A stretch of 64,000 bases of DNA from Candidatus Gastranaerophilales bacterium. Its GTDB lineage: Bacteria; Cyanobacteriota; Vampirovibrionia; Gastranaerophilales; Gastranaerophilaceae. The notes beneath the pieces were generated by a model that did not search any database, was not told the origin of the DNA, and saw only the letters and a list, made by a program, of their open reading frames with translations. The first letter of the stretch is position 1. Each line of letters starts with the position of its first letter. The DNA lies in NCBI GenBank assembly GCA_910587055.1, contig CAJUKY010000007.1:1-64000 (forward strand), read 5' to 3'. Positions 42,243 to 50,958 of the stretch are shown piece after piece. Position numbers and translations under genes: made by a program.

Positions 42243-42974
42243 ATGACAGATGATAAAAAAGTGGCTCTTGTCACAGGCGGCTCAAGAGGAATAGGAAAAG
42301 CATGCGCTTTAGAATTGGCCAAAGCGGGATATGATATCGTTATAAATTATGCCGGCAATGAAGAAGCCGCAAACAAAACTGTATCTGAGATTAAAGATTT
42401 AGGACAAAATGCGGTTGCAAAAAAATTCGATGTTTCAAACAAAGAGGCGGTAGATACCGCAATTGATGAAATTATCAAAGAATTCGGCAGAATTGATGTT
42501 CTTGTAAATAACGCGGGCATTACAAGAGATAATCTTTTTATGAGAATGAAAGAAGAAGAATGGCTTGCTGTTATTAACACAAATTTAAACTCAGCCTACT
42601 TTGTAACAAACCCTGTTTCTAAAATTATGATTAAACAAAGAAGCGGGGCTATTGTAAATATGGCGTCCGTTTCAGGAGTTTACGGAAATGCGGGACAGGC
42701 AAACTATTCAGCTGCAAAAGCAGGCATGATAGGATTCACAAAATCTCTTGCAAAAGAGCTTGCTTCACGCAATATCAGAGTTAACGCCGTTGCTCCGGGT
42801 TTTATTCAAACAGACATGACAAAAGATTTGCCTGTAGATAAAATTGTTGAAAGAATTCCTCTTAAAACTTTAGGGAAACCTGAAGATATTGCAAAAACAG
42901 TTAAATTTTTAGCTGTTGATGCAACTTACATCACAGGACAGGTTATAGGTGTGGACGGCGGTCTTGTAATATAA
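42243..42974 (+). CDS. fabG: 3-oxoacyl-ACP reductase
   Basis: NADPH-dependent short-chain dehydrogenase of fatty acid elongation, 243 residues. It has 'VALVTGGSRGIGKACALELA' (cofactor loop), 'DVLVNNAGITRDNLFMRMKE', catalytic Ser in 'NMASVSGVYGNAGQANYSAAKAGM' (with the YxxxK pair, seen as two adjoining blocks), 'RVNAVAPGFIQTDMT' and 'GQVIGVDGGLVI'. The open frame starts at an ATG inside fabD, but AGGAGA lies right before the ATG at 42243, which I use. In many bacteria acpP follows; here an ankyrin gene overlaps the stop by one base. Confidence 0.97.
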   Translation: MTDDKKVALVTGGSRGIGKACALELAKAGYDIVINYAGNEEAANKTVSEIKDLGQNAVAKKFDVSNKEAVDTAIDEIIKEFGRIDVLVNNAGITRDNLFMRMKEEEWLAVINTNLNSAYFVTNPVSKIMIKQRSGAIVNMASVSGVYGNAGQANYSAAKAGMIGFTKSLAKELASRNIRVNAVAPGFIQTDMTKDLPVDKIVERIPLKTLGKPEDIAKTVKFLAVDATYITGQVIGVDGGLVI

Positions 42975-43681
42975 TGAATTTCAGGCATTATACGGTTTTT
43001 ATTCTATCTTTCCTGTGCATAAACGTTTATGCACAGGAATTTTATCAGCCAAAAAGCTATAACGAGCAAAGAGACAGTTATATAAAATACACATTTGATA
43101 ATTTTTCTCCGTCTGAATTTTCAACCCCTTTTACTTCAAGTTTTACAGGGCAAATTCCCTTAAATAAACAAAATTTAACCCCCAAAGAAAAAGAAAAAAT
43201 TCGTCTTGCAAAAGAACAAATGAAAGCAAAAAAGCTTCGGTTTTCAAGCGAAGAATTTATAAAGCAAATCAAAAAGAATAAAAAAGAAAATGTAGACTTG
43301 ATGCTGAAAGCCGGCATCAGCCCGAATACTGATTATTTTGGCGAATATGCAATATTTTATGCGGTTAAATATAATAAAACAGATATTGCAAAAACTCTGC
43401 TTGAACACGGTGCAAACCCGAACGCAGGATTTGATTCGCCGCTTTTCTGGGCAGCAAAAAATAATAATACAGAAATTGCAAAATTATTAATTGAAAAAGG
43501 CGCAAAACTTGATTTTACAGAGCTTGTAACTTCTAAAAGTATTCTTTATACGGCACTGAAGAAAAATAATTTAGAAATTGCAAAAACTTTAATTGATAAC
43601 GGAGCAAAAATAGATAATTCTTCAGCTTTTATAATAGAAAAGAAAAATCTCTATTATAAGCTTGGAATTCAGCAGCCTTAA
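42974..43681 (+). CDS. Exported ankyrin-repeat protein
   Basis: A 235-residue protein with a signal peptide (1-20, 'YTVFILSFLCINVYAQ'), a polar spacer (about 21-90), and four ankyrin-like repeats (about 92-225): 'NKKENVDLMLKAGISPNTD', 'YNKTDIAKTLLEHGANPNA', 'NNNTEIAKLLIEKGAKLDF' and 'KNNLEIAKTLIDNGAKIDN'. The helix-turn-helix and 'G(A)xx' turns are regular. It would act in the periplasm as a protein-binding scaffold; partner unknown. The ATG shares a base with the fabG stop, so it is the last gene of the fab operon, an odd place where acpP is usual. Confidence 0.85.
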   Translation: MNFRHYTVFILSFLCINVYAQEFYQPKSYNEQRDSYIKYTFDNFSPSEFSTPFTSSFTGQIPLNKQNLTPKEKEKIRLAKEQMKAKKLRFSSEEFIKQIKKNKKENVDLMLKAGISPNTDYFGEYAIFYAVKYNKTDIAKTLLEHGANPNAGFDSPLFWAAKNNNTEIAKLLIEKGAKLDFTELVTSKSILYTALKKNNLEIAKTLIDNGAKIDNSSAFIIEKKNLYYKLGIQQP

Positions 43682-43736
43682 AATTCTAAGCAATAAGGCA
43701 GCTTAAAAAATGCGGCTCTTTTATATATTCACCTGC

Positions 43737-44771
43737 TTAAAACTGTTTTAAAAATCTTTCATCGTTATTGAAAAACAGTCTTATATCATCAATTGCATAT
43801 TTAAGCATTGTAAGTCTTTCAATCCCCATACCAAATGCAAAGCCTGAATATACACTTGAATCAATTCCGACACCTTCTAAAACATTGGGATCCACCATAC
43901 CGCATCCGAGTATTTCAAGCCAGCCGGTACCAGAGCATGTAGAACATCCCTTTCCGCCGCACATAATGCATTGCACATCAACTTCCGCAGAAGGCTCCGT
44001 AAACGGGAAAAAGCTGTTTCTAAACCTTGTGGGGCGGGATGAGCCGAAATAAAGTCTTATAAATTCATTCAATGTTCCTTTTAAATCAGTAAAAGTAACA
44101 TCTTTGTCCACGCAAAGCCCTTCAATCTGGTGGAATAAATTATTTTTTCTTGCACTTACAGATTCATTTCTGTATACTCTGCCCGGTGCAATAATCCTAA
44201 TCGGCGGTTTTTGATTTTCCATCGCATGAATTTGAGCACCTGATGTCTGGCTTCTTAATACCACATGTTCTGCGTTTGCTGCATAATAGGTATCTTGAAC
44301 ATCGCGTGCAGGATGTTCTTTTGGCGTATTTAACAAATCAAAATTGTATTTTTCAACCTCAACCTCGGGAGAATACTTATTTTCAATCAATGAAAACCCG
44401 AGATGTTCAAAAATCTCAACAAGCTCATTAACAGTTGAAGTTAAGGTATGAACTCTGCCTTTTTTAATATACGTCCCGTCAAGCGTCGGGTCAATCTTTT
44501 CGGATGATAATTTTTGATTTAATTCTTCAAAATAAAAAATCTCATTCTTCTCTTTAATTAAATTTTCAATTTCTTTTGAAACCTCATTTGTTAAAGAACC
44601 TATTCTGGGTCTTAAAGAAGGGTCAATATCCTTTAAACCCTTTTTTAAATTATTAAGCTCTGATTGTCTTGATAAATATTTATTTTTAACTTCGTCAAGT
44701 TCTTTTAAATTTGAAGCGGCATTAATTTCATCTGCTGCATTCTTTTTTATTTCTAAAATTTTATTTTCCAT
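43737..44771 (-). CDS. pheS: Phenylalanyl-tRNA synthetase alpha subunit
   Basis: Catalytic subunit of PheRS. The 344-residue product has an N-terminal coiled coil ('NAASNLKELDEVKNKYLSRQ'), 'GRVHTLTSTVNELVEIFEHLGF', 'NTPKEHPARDVQDTYY', motif 2 'IRIIAPGRVYRNESVSA', 'HQIEGLCVDKDVTFTDLKG', a Cys-rich loop 'VQCIMCGGKGCSTCSGTGWLEI', and motif 3 'FAFGMGIERLTMLKYAIDDIR'. I chose the ATG at 44771 (MENKILEIKK); an ATG at 44780 (adding MIF) is possible. pheT is not adjacent, so the subunits are encoded apart, as in cyanobacteria. Confidence 0.96.
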   Translation of the reverse strand: MENKILEIKKNAADEINAASNLKELDEVKNKYLSRQSELNNLKKGLKDIDPSLRPRIGSLTNEVSKEIENLIKEKNEIFYFEELNQKLSSEKIDPTLDGTYIKKGRVHTLTSTVNELVEIFEHLGFSLIENKYSPEVEVEKYNFDLLNTPKEHPARDVQDTYYAANAEHVVLRSQTSGAQIHAMENQKPPIRIIAPGRVYRNESVSARKNNLFHQIEGLCVDKDVTFTDLKGTLNEFIRLYFGSSRPTRFRNSFFPFTEPSAEVDVQCIMCGGKGCSTCSGTGWLEILGCGMVDPNVLEGVGIDSSVYSGFAFGMGIERLTMLKYAIDDIRLFFNNDERFLKQF

Positions 44772-44844
44772 AAAAATCATCCGGAATTCTAAACCTCTTA
44801 ACAAAAATAATAATACCTAAAAAAAAGCCTGACATCAAGATTTT

Positions 44845-44853
44845 TGATATAAT
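44845..44853 (+). promoter_or_regulatory. Extended -10 promoter element
   Basis: TGaTATAAT (44845-44853) lies 44 bases upstream of the ATG at 44897, in the divergent gap from pheS. No good -35 is present, as is usual for extended -10 promoters; gdhA has the same TG-n-TATAAT form. Confidence 0.5.
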
Positions 44854-44896
44854 ATTCTTAAGTTTAAGGCTATCAAATTTTAACAGGAAATATGAA

Positions 44897-46462
44897 ATGA
44901 TTATATTATTCTATATTGCGCTATTTTTGTATGTTTCAACAATATCAGTAACATCTGCAATAATTGATTATGATTTCTGGGCAAGAATTATTGTCGGAAA
45001 AACTTTTTTTCAGACAGGTAAACTTTTAAATTTTGACTTTCAATCATTCGGCCCCACCCGCCAGTGGTTTGACCATGAATGGGGTTCAAGCCTTATATTT
45101 TATCAAATTCTTGATAAATTCGGCGATAAAGGAATTTTTATATTCAAAGCAATTACCATATTTCTCGTCTATTTTATAATTACAAGAATAATTCTGCTCA
45201 GAAGAAAACACCTTTCAAAAACGGAAGAAAATCCTTTTAAATCCGCCCCTTTAAATATTTTGTTTTTTATATTCTTAATTCAATCAACGCTTGACGTTGT
45301 TTTTTCAACGGTAAGGTGTCATATGATATCATTTCTTTTCTTTATGCTGTGGTTTTATGCGCTTGAAAAATCAAGACTTGAAAATAATTACAAAATTTTA
45401 TGGACACTGCCCGTTTCAATGGTTATGTGGGCAAATATCCACGGCGGCTGCTTTACCGGGCTCGGGCTTCTTTTTATATATGCAGTTGGCGAATTTTTAA
45501 ATAAAAAAACGTATAAACCTTATATATTAACGGGAATTTTTTCAATTCTTGCAATGTTTATAAACCCTTACGGAATAAAATATGTATATTTCCTATTTTA
45601 CGCAATAACATTGGATCGCCCGATTATAACGGAATGGAGCTCCATTTTTGACAAAAAGTATATGGCAAGTTTTCTTAAATACAAGTTCTGGGCATTTTCA
45701 ATAGCAGCAATTTCAGCCTGCTGCCTAATTAAAAAATACAGAAAAATCAATGCATCCGCCCTGAAAGATAAAATTGTCATTTTATATAATTCTCTGGATA
45801 AAACAAAAGCTCTTGCACTCATTATTTTATTATTATTATCAATAAAAACACTGAGAATTATGCCATTTTTTGCTTTTTCAGCTGCGGTATTCTTATATGA
45901 TGATGTTTATAAAATTTTCAATAAAAAACTGCCGAACAAAATAAACAATATAAAAGAAATTATGTTATTTTTATTAATTTTAATCTCTTTCATATTTACA
46001 ATAAAAACAAAACCTGTAGAAGGAACTGTTAATGAATATCCATACGTTGAAGCGGAATTTTTAAAGATAAATAATCTCAAAGGTAATGTTTTTGCAAATT
46101 TTCACTATGGAAGCTACCTTGCCTATAAATTATACCCGGATAATTATATTTTTATGGACGGAAGATATGAAGAAACTTATGAACCTGGTTTATTGGAACA
46201 AATGCGCACAATATACATAGGCGAAAATTGGAGCTATGAATTTTATAAACAACACATTGACTACGTTATTTTGGAAAAGTCATACGGCACACTCTACATT
46301 AGGCTTACAAAAAAAGGGTGGATACCGATTATTGCAAGCAATAATTTCGTACTTCTCGCAAGAAAGGATATAAAAATACAAAATCCTAAAATTCCGCCGA
46401 ATGATATTAAATATTACAACAGGCACAAGTGGGAAACAAATATCAACTGGGGCATAAAATAA
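44897..46462 (+). CDS. Polytopic membrane protein, GT-C-like
   Basis: A 521-residue protein with about 11 hydrophobic segments up to residue 375 and a soluble C-terminal part of about 145 residues. The N-terminal loop has 'IIDYDFWARIIVGKTFFQTG', 'FDFQSFGPTRQWFDHEWGSS', and later 'MWANIHGGCFTGLG' and 'INPYGIKYV'. These match the widespread but unnamed family with a D-x-D-x-W loop after helix 1 and an 'HEW' motif, thought to be GT-C-type glycosyltransferases acting on polyprenyl-linked sugars. The tail has 'GSYLAYKLYPDNYIFMDGR'. Substrate unknown. Probably co-transcribed with the next small exported protein, which starts three bases after its stop. Confidence 0.8.
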   Translation: MIILFYIALFLYVSTISVTSAIIDYDFWARIIVGKTFFQTGKLLNFDFQSFGPTRQWFDHEWGSSLIFYQILDKFGDKGIFIFKAITIFLVYFIITRIILLRRKHLSKTEENPFKSAPLNILFFIFLIQSTLDVVFSTVRCHMISFLFFMLWFYALEKSRLENNYKILWTLPVSMVMWANIHGGCFTGLGLLFIYAVGEFLNKKTYKPYILTGIFSILAMFINPYGIKYVYFLFYAITLDRPIITEWSSIFDKKYMASFLKYKFWAFSIAAISACCLIKKYRKINASALKDKIVILYNSLDKTKALALIILLLLSIKTLRIMPFFAFSAAVFLYDDVYKIFNKKLPNKINNIKEIMLFLLILISFIFTIKTKPVEGTVNEYPYVEAEFLKINNLKGNVFANFHYGSYLAYKLYPDNYIFMDGRYEETYEPGLLEQMRTIYIGENWSYEFYKQHIDYVILEKSYGTLYIRLTKKGWIPIIASNNFVLLARKDIKIQNPKIPPNDIKYYNRHKWETNINWGIK

Positions 46463-46464
46463 GT

Positions 46465-46935
46465 ATGAATAAAATTGTATCGGTAATATTTTTTATCATC
46501 TGTATTTGCGCCTGCTTATCGCAAATAAGCCTTGCAAAGCAAACAGCACCAAGAAAGTCTCTTGATGCAAGACAGAATAATTATATTGAAATTCAGACTT
46601 TAAATTTCAATACAAAAGAACTTGAAAAAATAGAAACAATCCGCACAATGGAGTATGCCGCACTTAGACCCATAGCCCTAAGTTTGGAAAGTTATCTTTT
46701 AAGAGAAGATGAATTAAACAAAACAAAATGCAAATGGTATCAAAAACAGTGCAAAAAAGAACTCAAGAAAAATAAAATCTTTATTGCAGGTGATATCAAA
46801 GAATTAAAAAGACAAATTAGGCAAAAGAAAGAATACTATAAAATTTTATACATAAACGAAACCACAAGAGCACAGCACTTAATGCTCAGAGAAATGATTA
46901 AAGATATTACAAATAATAAAACACAATTGTGGTAA
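46465..46935 (+). CDS. Small exported protein, unknown
   Basis: A 156-residue protein with a signal peptide (1-24, 'IVSVIFFIICICACLSQISLA', cut near AKQ). A basic, Lys-rich helical body follows ('YWYQKQCKKELKKNK'-like stretch with two Cys, then 'GDIKELKRQIRQKKEYYKIL'). The two cysteines (in 'CKWYQKQC') may form a disulfide. Not recognised. The open frame extends upstream into the previous gene, but the ATG at 46465 gives a proper signal peptide. It is coupled to the GT-C-like gene and a terminator follows. Confidence 0.75.
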   Translation: MNKIVSVIFFIICICACLSQISLAKQTAPRKSLDARQNNYIEIQTLNFNTKELEKIETIRTMEYAALRPIALSLESYLLREDELNKTKCKWYQKQCKKELKKNKIFIAGDIKELKRQIRQKKEYYKILYINETTRAQHLMLREMIKDITNNKTQLW

Positions 46936-46950
46936 AAATACACAAAGACA

Positions 46951-46986
46951 AAACTCCTTCCGCTAAATTCCCCCGGAAGGAGTTTT
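46951..46986. terminator. Bidirectional intrinsic terminator
   Basis: A 12-bp stem AAACTCCTTCCG (46951-46962) / CGGAAGGAGTTT (46974-46985) with A/T flanks separates the 46465 gene from the converging rplT. Confidence 0.85.
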
Positions 46987-47010
46987 AAAACCTTAGTTTA
47001 AATTTATTTA

Positions 47011-47355
47011 TTACTTATTAACTGTATCAATAATAACTTTAAAAGCTTCAGGTTCATTTACTGCAAGTTCTGCCAGCATTTTTCTGTTTACCTGAATATC
47101 AGCTTTTTTAAGCAGATTCATAAATTTAGAATATGATAAACCATATTCACGAACTGCAGCATTAATTCTTACAATCCATAAAGATCTCATATTTCTTTTA
47201 ACAACTCTTCTGTCGCGGTAAGCATACTTTAATGCTTTCATAACAGCTTGATTTGCTACTTTAAATATTCTGCTTCTGGCGCCGATAAAGCCCTTGGCTA
47301 ATTTTAATATTTTTTTATGTCTTTTTCTTAAAACATTTCCGCGTTTAACTCTCAT
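47011..47355 (-). CDS. rplT: 50S ribosomal protein L20
   Basis: A 114-residue L20: basic N-terminal helix 'MRVKRGNVLRKRHKKILKLA', then 'KGFIGARSRIFKVANQAVMKALKYAYRDRRVVKR' (in consecutive blocks), 'LWIVRINAAVREYGLSYSKFM' and a C-terminal 'NRKMLAELAVNEPEAF'. L20 is an early assembly protein and in many bacteria represses its own operon. It lies 12 bases after rpmI. infC, which often heads this operon, is not present. Confidence 0.98.
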   Translation of the reverse strand: MRVKRGNVLRKRHKKILKLAKGFIGARSRIFKVANQAVMKALKYAYRDRRVVKRNMRSLWIVRINAAVREYGLSYSKFMNLLKKADIQVNRKMLAELAVNEPEAFKVIIDTVNK

Positions 47356-47367
47356 AGTTCACCTTCC

Positions 47368-47577
47368 TTATCTTGAATACCTGATGTACGGCAATTCCTT
47401 TGTAATTAAATCTAAATTACATGAAGGAACTTCAACCATCCCTGTCAATCTGTTCTTTCTTGCAGGGCTTTTGTGAGCAAGAAGGTGTCCTTTTCCTGCC
47501 TGACGTCTTAAGATTTTGCCTGAAGCGGTAACTTTATAGCGCTTGTTGGCAGACCTGTGTGTTTTCATTTTAGGCAT
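47368..47577 (-). CDS. rpmI: 50S ribosomal protein L35
   Basis: A 69-residue L35: 'MPKMKTHRSANKRYKVTASG', 'KILRRQAGKGHLLAHKSPARK' and 'NRLTGMVEVPSCNLDLITK'. AAGGAGA lies before the ATG. First gene of rpmI-rplT. The 5' leader contains a GC-rich hairpin. Confidence 0.97.
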   Translation of the reverse strand: MPKMKTHRSANKRYKVTASGKILRRQAGKGHLLAHKSPARKNRLTGMVEVPSCNLDLITKELPYIRYSR

Positions 47578-47606
47578 TTTATTTTCTCCTTATTTTGAAG
47601 GCTTTT

Positions 47607-47626
47607 GCGGCATACCTTAAAGCCGC
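47607..47626 (-). promoter_or_regulatory. Hairpin in the rpmI-rplT leader
   Basis: GCGGC (47607-47611) and GCCGC (47622-47626) pair in the region 30-50 bases upstream of rpmI. It could serve in autogenous control by L20, but I cannot match it to a known L20 leader class. Confidence 0.3.
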
Positions 47627-47743
47627 TTCAATACCTTGTTATATTACCCATTATAATAAAATAAACCAAAAGAAAAGTAAAGCTTTCAGAGTATGGCTCT
47701 TAAAAATTTGTAAATCATGTTGATTTTATCATGTTTTACAATG

Positions 47744-47776
47744 TAAAAAGCCCTCCTGAAAAATCAAGAGGACTTT
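47744..47776 (-). terminator. Intrinsic terminator of the prepilin gene
   Basis: On the minus strand AGTCCTC and GAGGGCT arms (with a one-base mismatch region) are followed by five Ts, directly after the prepilin stop. Confidence 0.75.
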
Positions 47777-47805
47777 CAAATTTCCTTTTAAACTAACTTT
47801 TTAAA

Positions 47806-48426
47806 TTAGTCGTTTTGGAACATTGTTCTTTGTGCAACTGTACCGTAAGGAATAGCTGACAGGTCAGTAATCATGATATTAAAGATATCATTGATTTTTG
47901 TGCTGTTAGCAGGAACGGTTATATAGCTGCTTGCATTTCCTGAAGGCGGATTCGGCTTTTTGTCACCGTTAACGTCAACAAGGATTAAACAAGGCTGTTG
48001 TATTACATTGTTAGAATCATATTTAAGACCGTCGCCGCATTGAGCTTTTTGTAAAGGAGCTTTAGCGGTAGTCGGGAACTCAAATCTCATACCGTCTGAA
48101 GTATAGAATGCGTGGTTGCCGCCAACTTTTGTTGCGGTTGTTACTTTGATAACATTCAATCTTTGTGCAAGATAGCCTAAAAGGTTGTCATCTTTTGTAG
48201 CATCATACTGAGCGCTATCAACAGTATCAGCAGGGCTTGTGTTGTTTAGAGCAACATTCATTGTAATTGCCTGGTTTAATACTGAAACTGCCTTTTTAAG
48301 GCCGGTTTTAAATTCTTGTTGGTTTGTATTTACGATAACAGAAGGAATAGTCATAGCTGCAACTACACCAATGATAGCCAAAGTGATTAAAACTTCCGCT
48401 AAAGTAAAACCTAAACTCTTTCTCAT
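47806..48426 (-). CDS. Type IV/II prepilin-like protein
   Basis: A 206-residue pseudopilin-like protein. The N-terminus is a classical prepilin leader: 'MRKSLG^FTLAEVLITLAII' with a short basic leader, a Gly before the cleavage site, Phe at +1, Glu at +5, and a hydrophobic helix up to about residue 28 ('GVVAAMTIPSVI'). The mature globular part is Thr/Asn/Gly-rich with two Cys near the middle ('KAQCGDGLKYDSNNVIQQPC'), a 'DVNGDKKPNPP' segment that could bind calcium as in type II pseudopilins, and an Asp-rich C-terminal end. The gene is alone with its own terminator; no prepilin peptidase or assembly ATPase is near. Confidence 0.9.
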   Translation of the reverse strand: MRKSLGFTLAEVLITLAIIGVVAAMTIPSVIVNTNQQEFKTGLKKAVSVLNQAITMNVALNNTSPADTVDSAQYDATKDDNLLGYLAQRLNVIKVTTATKVGGNHAFYTSDGMRFEFPTTAKAPLQKAQCGDGLKYDSNNVIQQPCLILVDVNGDKKPNPPSGNASSYITVPANSTKINDIFNIMITDLSAIPYGTVAQRTMFQND

Positions 48427-48646
48427 CGATTTTTACCTTTCATATTTACATCTAATTACTTTTCGCACTAGGCAAATTTATGTTTTTAATTATAGTACAT
48501 TTTTTATGAAAAATAAACATGGTTTAAATAAAAATCCACTGATAAGTTTAAAAAAATCCCGTTTTATCTATAAAGTATATACTTTTACAAAACTTAATAA
48601 ATAAGACACATTCCGTATAATCCTCTCTGTGTAGTCATTTTCAAAA

Positions 48647-49774
48647 TTATTCAAGTCTGTTTTTAAATGAATAATTTGCAATAAAAAGCGTAAAAATTGA
48701 GATAAAAAATATGGGGATTAAATTTAACACACATAAATAAAAGTTAATATTTTTTAATATAATCCCCTTTGAAATAACCAGAAAAAACCTTAAAGGATTA
48801 ATAACTGTAAGGTTTTGTAAAAATTGCGGCGTGATATTTTCAACAGGCGCGCTGTACCCTGATAAAATCATGGCAGGAAACATAAAAACAAACACTAAAA
48901 GCATGGCCTGCTGCTGTGTTTTTGCAAATGATGAAATAAAAAGTCCGACACCCGAAATAGCAATAAGAAACCATATAAGCGCAAAGAAATAAAGCAGGAT
49001 GCTTCCCTCCATAGGAAGATGAAATATGTATTTTGCCGCAAGCAGAATTAAAGCGGCGTCAATTACCCCGAAAAATAACGGAATAACAAGCTTCCCGATT
49101 ACAATTTCATAAGGCTTTAAAGGAGTTACAAGCAATTCATCAAAAGTACCGGATTCCTTTTCTCTTGCAAGGGAAAGAGCCGATAGCAAAAGCACCATCG
49201 ACATTGATAAAATCCCGACAAGGGATGATATTATAAACCAGTGATAGTATAAATTCGGATTATACCAGTTTCTCACAATCACATCTATTTTACCGCCCGC
49301 CGTTTCATTTTGCATGCCGCCCGTTACGCCTTGAAAATCTTCCGCAATTTCCGTTAAATAATTTCCTATAATCTGGCTTCCGTTTGTGTGTCTGCCATCC
49401 AGAATTACCTCAATTTCGGGGTTTTGTTTGCTTAAATATTTCTTTGTAAAATCATTTTTAATATAAATTCCGCCTCTTACATGTTCTGTATCAAGTTCAT
49501 TCTTTAATTCTTTCAAATTTTTTACATAGTAAACTTTTTTAAAATATTTTGAACCCGAAATTCTGTTCAAAAATTCCCTTGAAACAGGCGTAGAATCCTC
49601 ATTCAAAACAGCAGCCGTAATATTATCTATATCAAGAGTTGCTGCATGAGAAAATAAAAACAGCTGTATTAAAGGCGGTAAAAATAAAAGTGCACGGCTC
49701 TTTTTATCTCTCCAGACAGAATAAAATTCCTTAATTATTAATGCAGCAAGCCTTTTAAAATTTATTCCCGTCAT
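48647..49774 (-). CDS. ABC-2 type exporter permease (YbhR-like)
   Basis: A 375-residue inner-membrane permease of ABC exporters. It has an N-terminal helix (about 25-47), a large periplasmic loop (about 50-175, with a 'DGRHTNGSQIIGNYL' segment), and five more helices. 'AREKESGTFDELLVTPLKPYEIVIGKL' (seen as two adjoining parts) is the ABC-2 signature. It overlaps the preceding permease as ATGA. It is the last gene of the tolC-hlyD-ATPase-permease-permease operon and forms a heterodimer channel with its neighbour in the E. coli YbhFSR analogue. Confidence 0.93.
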   Translation of the reverse strand: MTGINFKRLAALIIKEFYSVWRDKKSRALLFLPPLIQLFLFSHAATLDIDNITAAVLNEDSTPVSREFLNRISGSKYFKKVYYVKNLKELKNELDTEHVRGGIYIKNDFTKKYLSKQNPEIEVILDGRHTNGSQIIGNYLTEIAEDFQGVTGGMQNETAGGKIDVIVRNWYNPNLYYHWFIISSLVGILSMSMVLLLSALSLAREKESGTFDELLVTPLKPYEIVIGKLVIPLFFGVIDAALILLAAKYIFHLPMEGSILLYFFALIWFLIAISGVGLFISSFAKTQQQAMLLVFVFMFPAMILSGYSAPVENITPQFLQNLTVINPLRFFLVISKGIILKNINFYLCVLNLIPIFFISIFTLFIANYSFKNRLE

Positions 49775-50958
49775 AAAGCCTGCTCCTCAAGATTTTCAGG
49801 TGTAATTTTATACAAAATAATAAACATTAAAAGTGCAAAAACACCGAGTATTATTGAATTTATAACAATTGTTTCCAAAATGGTTCCCGATAAAAAAAGG
49901 CTTGAAATACTTGAAACATAATATCTTGCAGGAATAAAACATGTTAAAAACCTTAAAAACCATGGCATGGAATTAATTTCATAAATAAGCCCCGAGAGCA
50001 TCATAGCAGGCATAAACCCGACAACGCCCGCTATCTGGCTTGCCACAAACTGATCCTTTGAAACCGTTGAAACAACAAATCCGAACCCGAGAGCACCGAG
50101 CATGAAAAATGCGGAAACCACCATAAAAGCAAGATACGAGCCGTAAAAAGGCACCCTGAAAACAAATATAATTAACATTAAAGAAAACAGGATGGATACC
50201 ATCGAAAGCAAGAAATAAGCGATATATTTTGATAACAGAAATTCGCCCTTTGTAACATTTGTAGTCAAAATTGCTTCCATCGTGCCTCTTTCCCATTCCC
50301 GCGCAATAACAAGAGCGGTAAGCACAGTGCCAATCATTGTCATAATAATGGCTAAAGACCCCGGTAAAATAAAATAGGAGCTTTTTAAAGAAGGATTATA
50401 CCAGAATCTTTGAACAATGCTGATTTTACCCCCGCCCTGCCCTCTTAATGCAGGGTTTTCAATCATTTTAACCCCTTTATAAACAGAAAGCGCGCCTATA
50501 ATATAGGCTGATACAAATTTTGCAACATTCGGCTCCGAACCGTCCGTAATTACTTGAATTTCAGGTTTAGGGTACTTATTTTGCCCTGCCTTTTGCCCTG
50601 CCGTTTGTGCTTCTTGCGCCCCTTGTAGCCTGAAATTTCTGGTAAAATTGCTTCTTATAACGGCAAAACCCTTTATATGGCCTGCTTCAAGCGCATGGGC
50701 GGCATCATTTCTTGAATTATATACAATTACATCCAGATATCTTGAATGTCGCATTGTATCAAGTATTTCAACGGTTACAGGCGTTTTATCCTCAAGAATA
50801 ACACCGATTTTTACCGTATTTGTATCAAAATTTATCCCGAACCCGAATAGAAACAATAAAATAACAGGGAGCAAAAATGCTATTAAAATGCTTGAAAAAT
50901 CACGTTTAATCTGAAAAATTTCTTTTTTTACAAGTGCAAATACAGCCTCCATCCTCAT
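49771..50958 (-). CDS. ABC-2 type exporter permease (YbhS-like)
   Basis: A 395-residue permease with the same layout as the next gene. It has an N-terminal helix ('ILIAFLLPVILLFLFGFGI'), a periplasmic loop (about 45-190) and five helices, with 'IAREWERGTMEAILTTNVTK' as the ABC-2 signature. The loop carries a 'QGAQEAQTAGQKAGQNKY' low-complexity insert. It overlaps the ATPase stop as ATGA, and GGAGG lies upstream of the ATG. Together the two permeases and the double ATPase make one transporter. Confidence 0.93.
   Translation of the reverse strand: MRMEAVFALVKKEIFQIKRDFSSILIAFLLPVILLFLFGFGINFDTNTVKIGVILEDKTPVTVEILDTMRHSRYLDVIVYNSRNDAAHALEAGHIKGFAVIRSNFTRNFRLQGAQEAQTAGQKAGQNKYPKPEIQVITDGSEPNVAKFVSAYIIGALSVYKGVKMIENPALRGQGGGKISIVQRFWYNPSLKSSYFILPGSLAIIMTMIGTVLTALVIAREWERGTMEAILTTNVTKGEFLLSKYIAYFLLSMVSILFSLMLIIFVFRVPFYGSYLAFMVVSAFFMLGALGFGFVVSTVSKDQFVASQIAGVVGFMPAMMLSGLIYEINSMPWFLRFLTCFIPARYYVSSISSLFLSGTILETIVINSIILGVFALLMFIILYKITPENLEEQAL

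Noticed and set aside
48239..48604. 121-codon plus-strand frame upstream and opposite the prepilin start
   Set aside because: Half of it lies antisense to the prepilin leader, and the remainder is AT-rich without a ribosome binding site.
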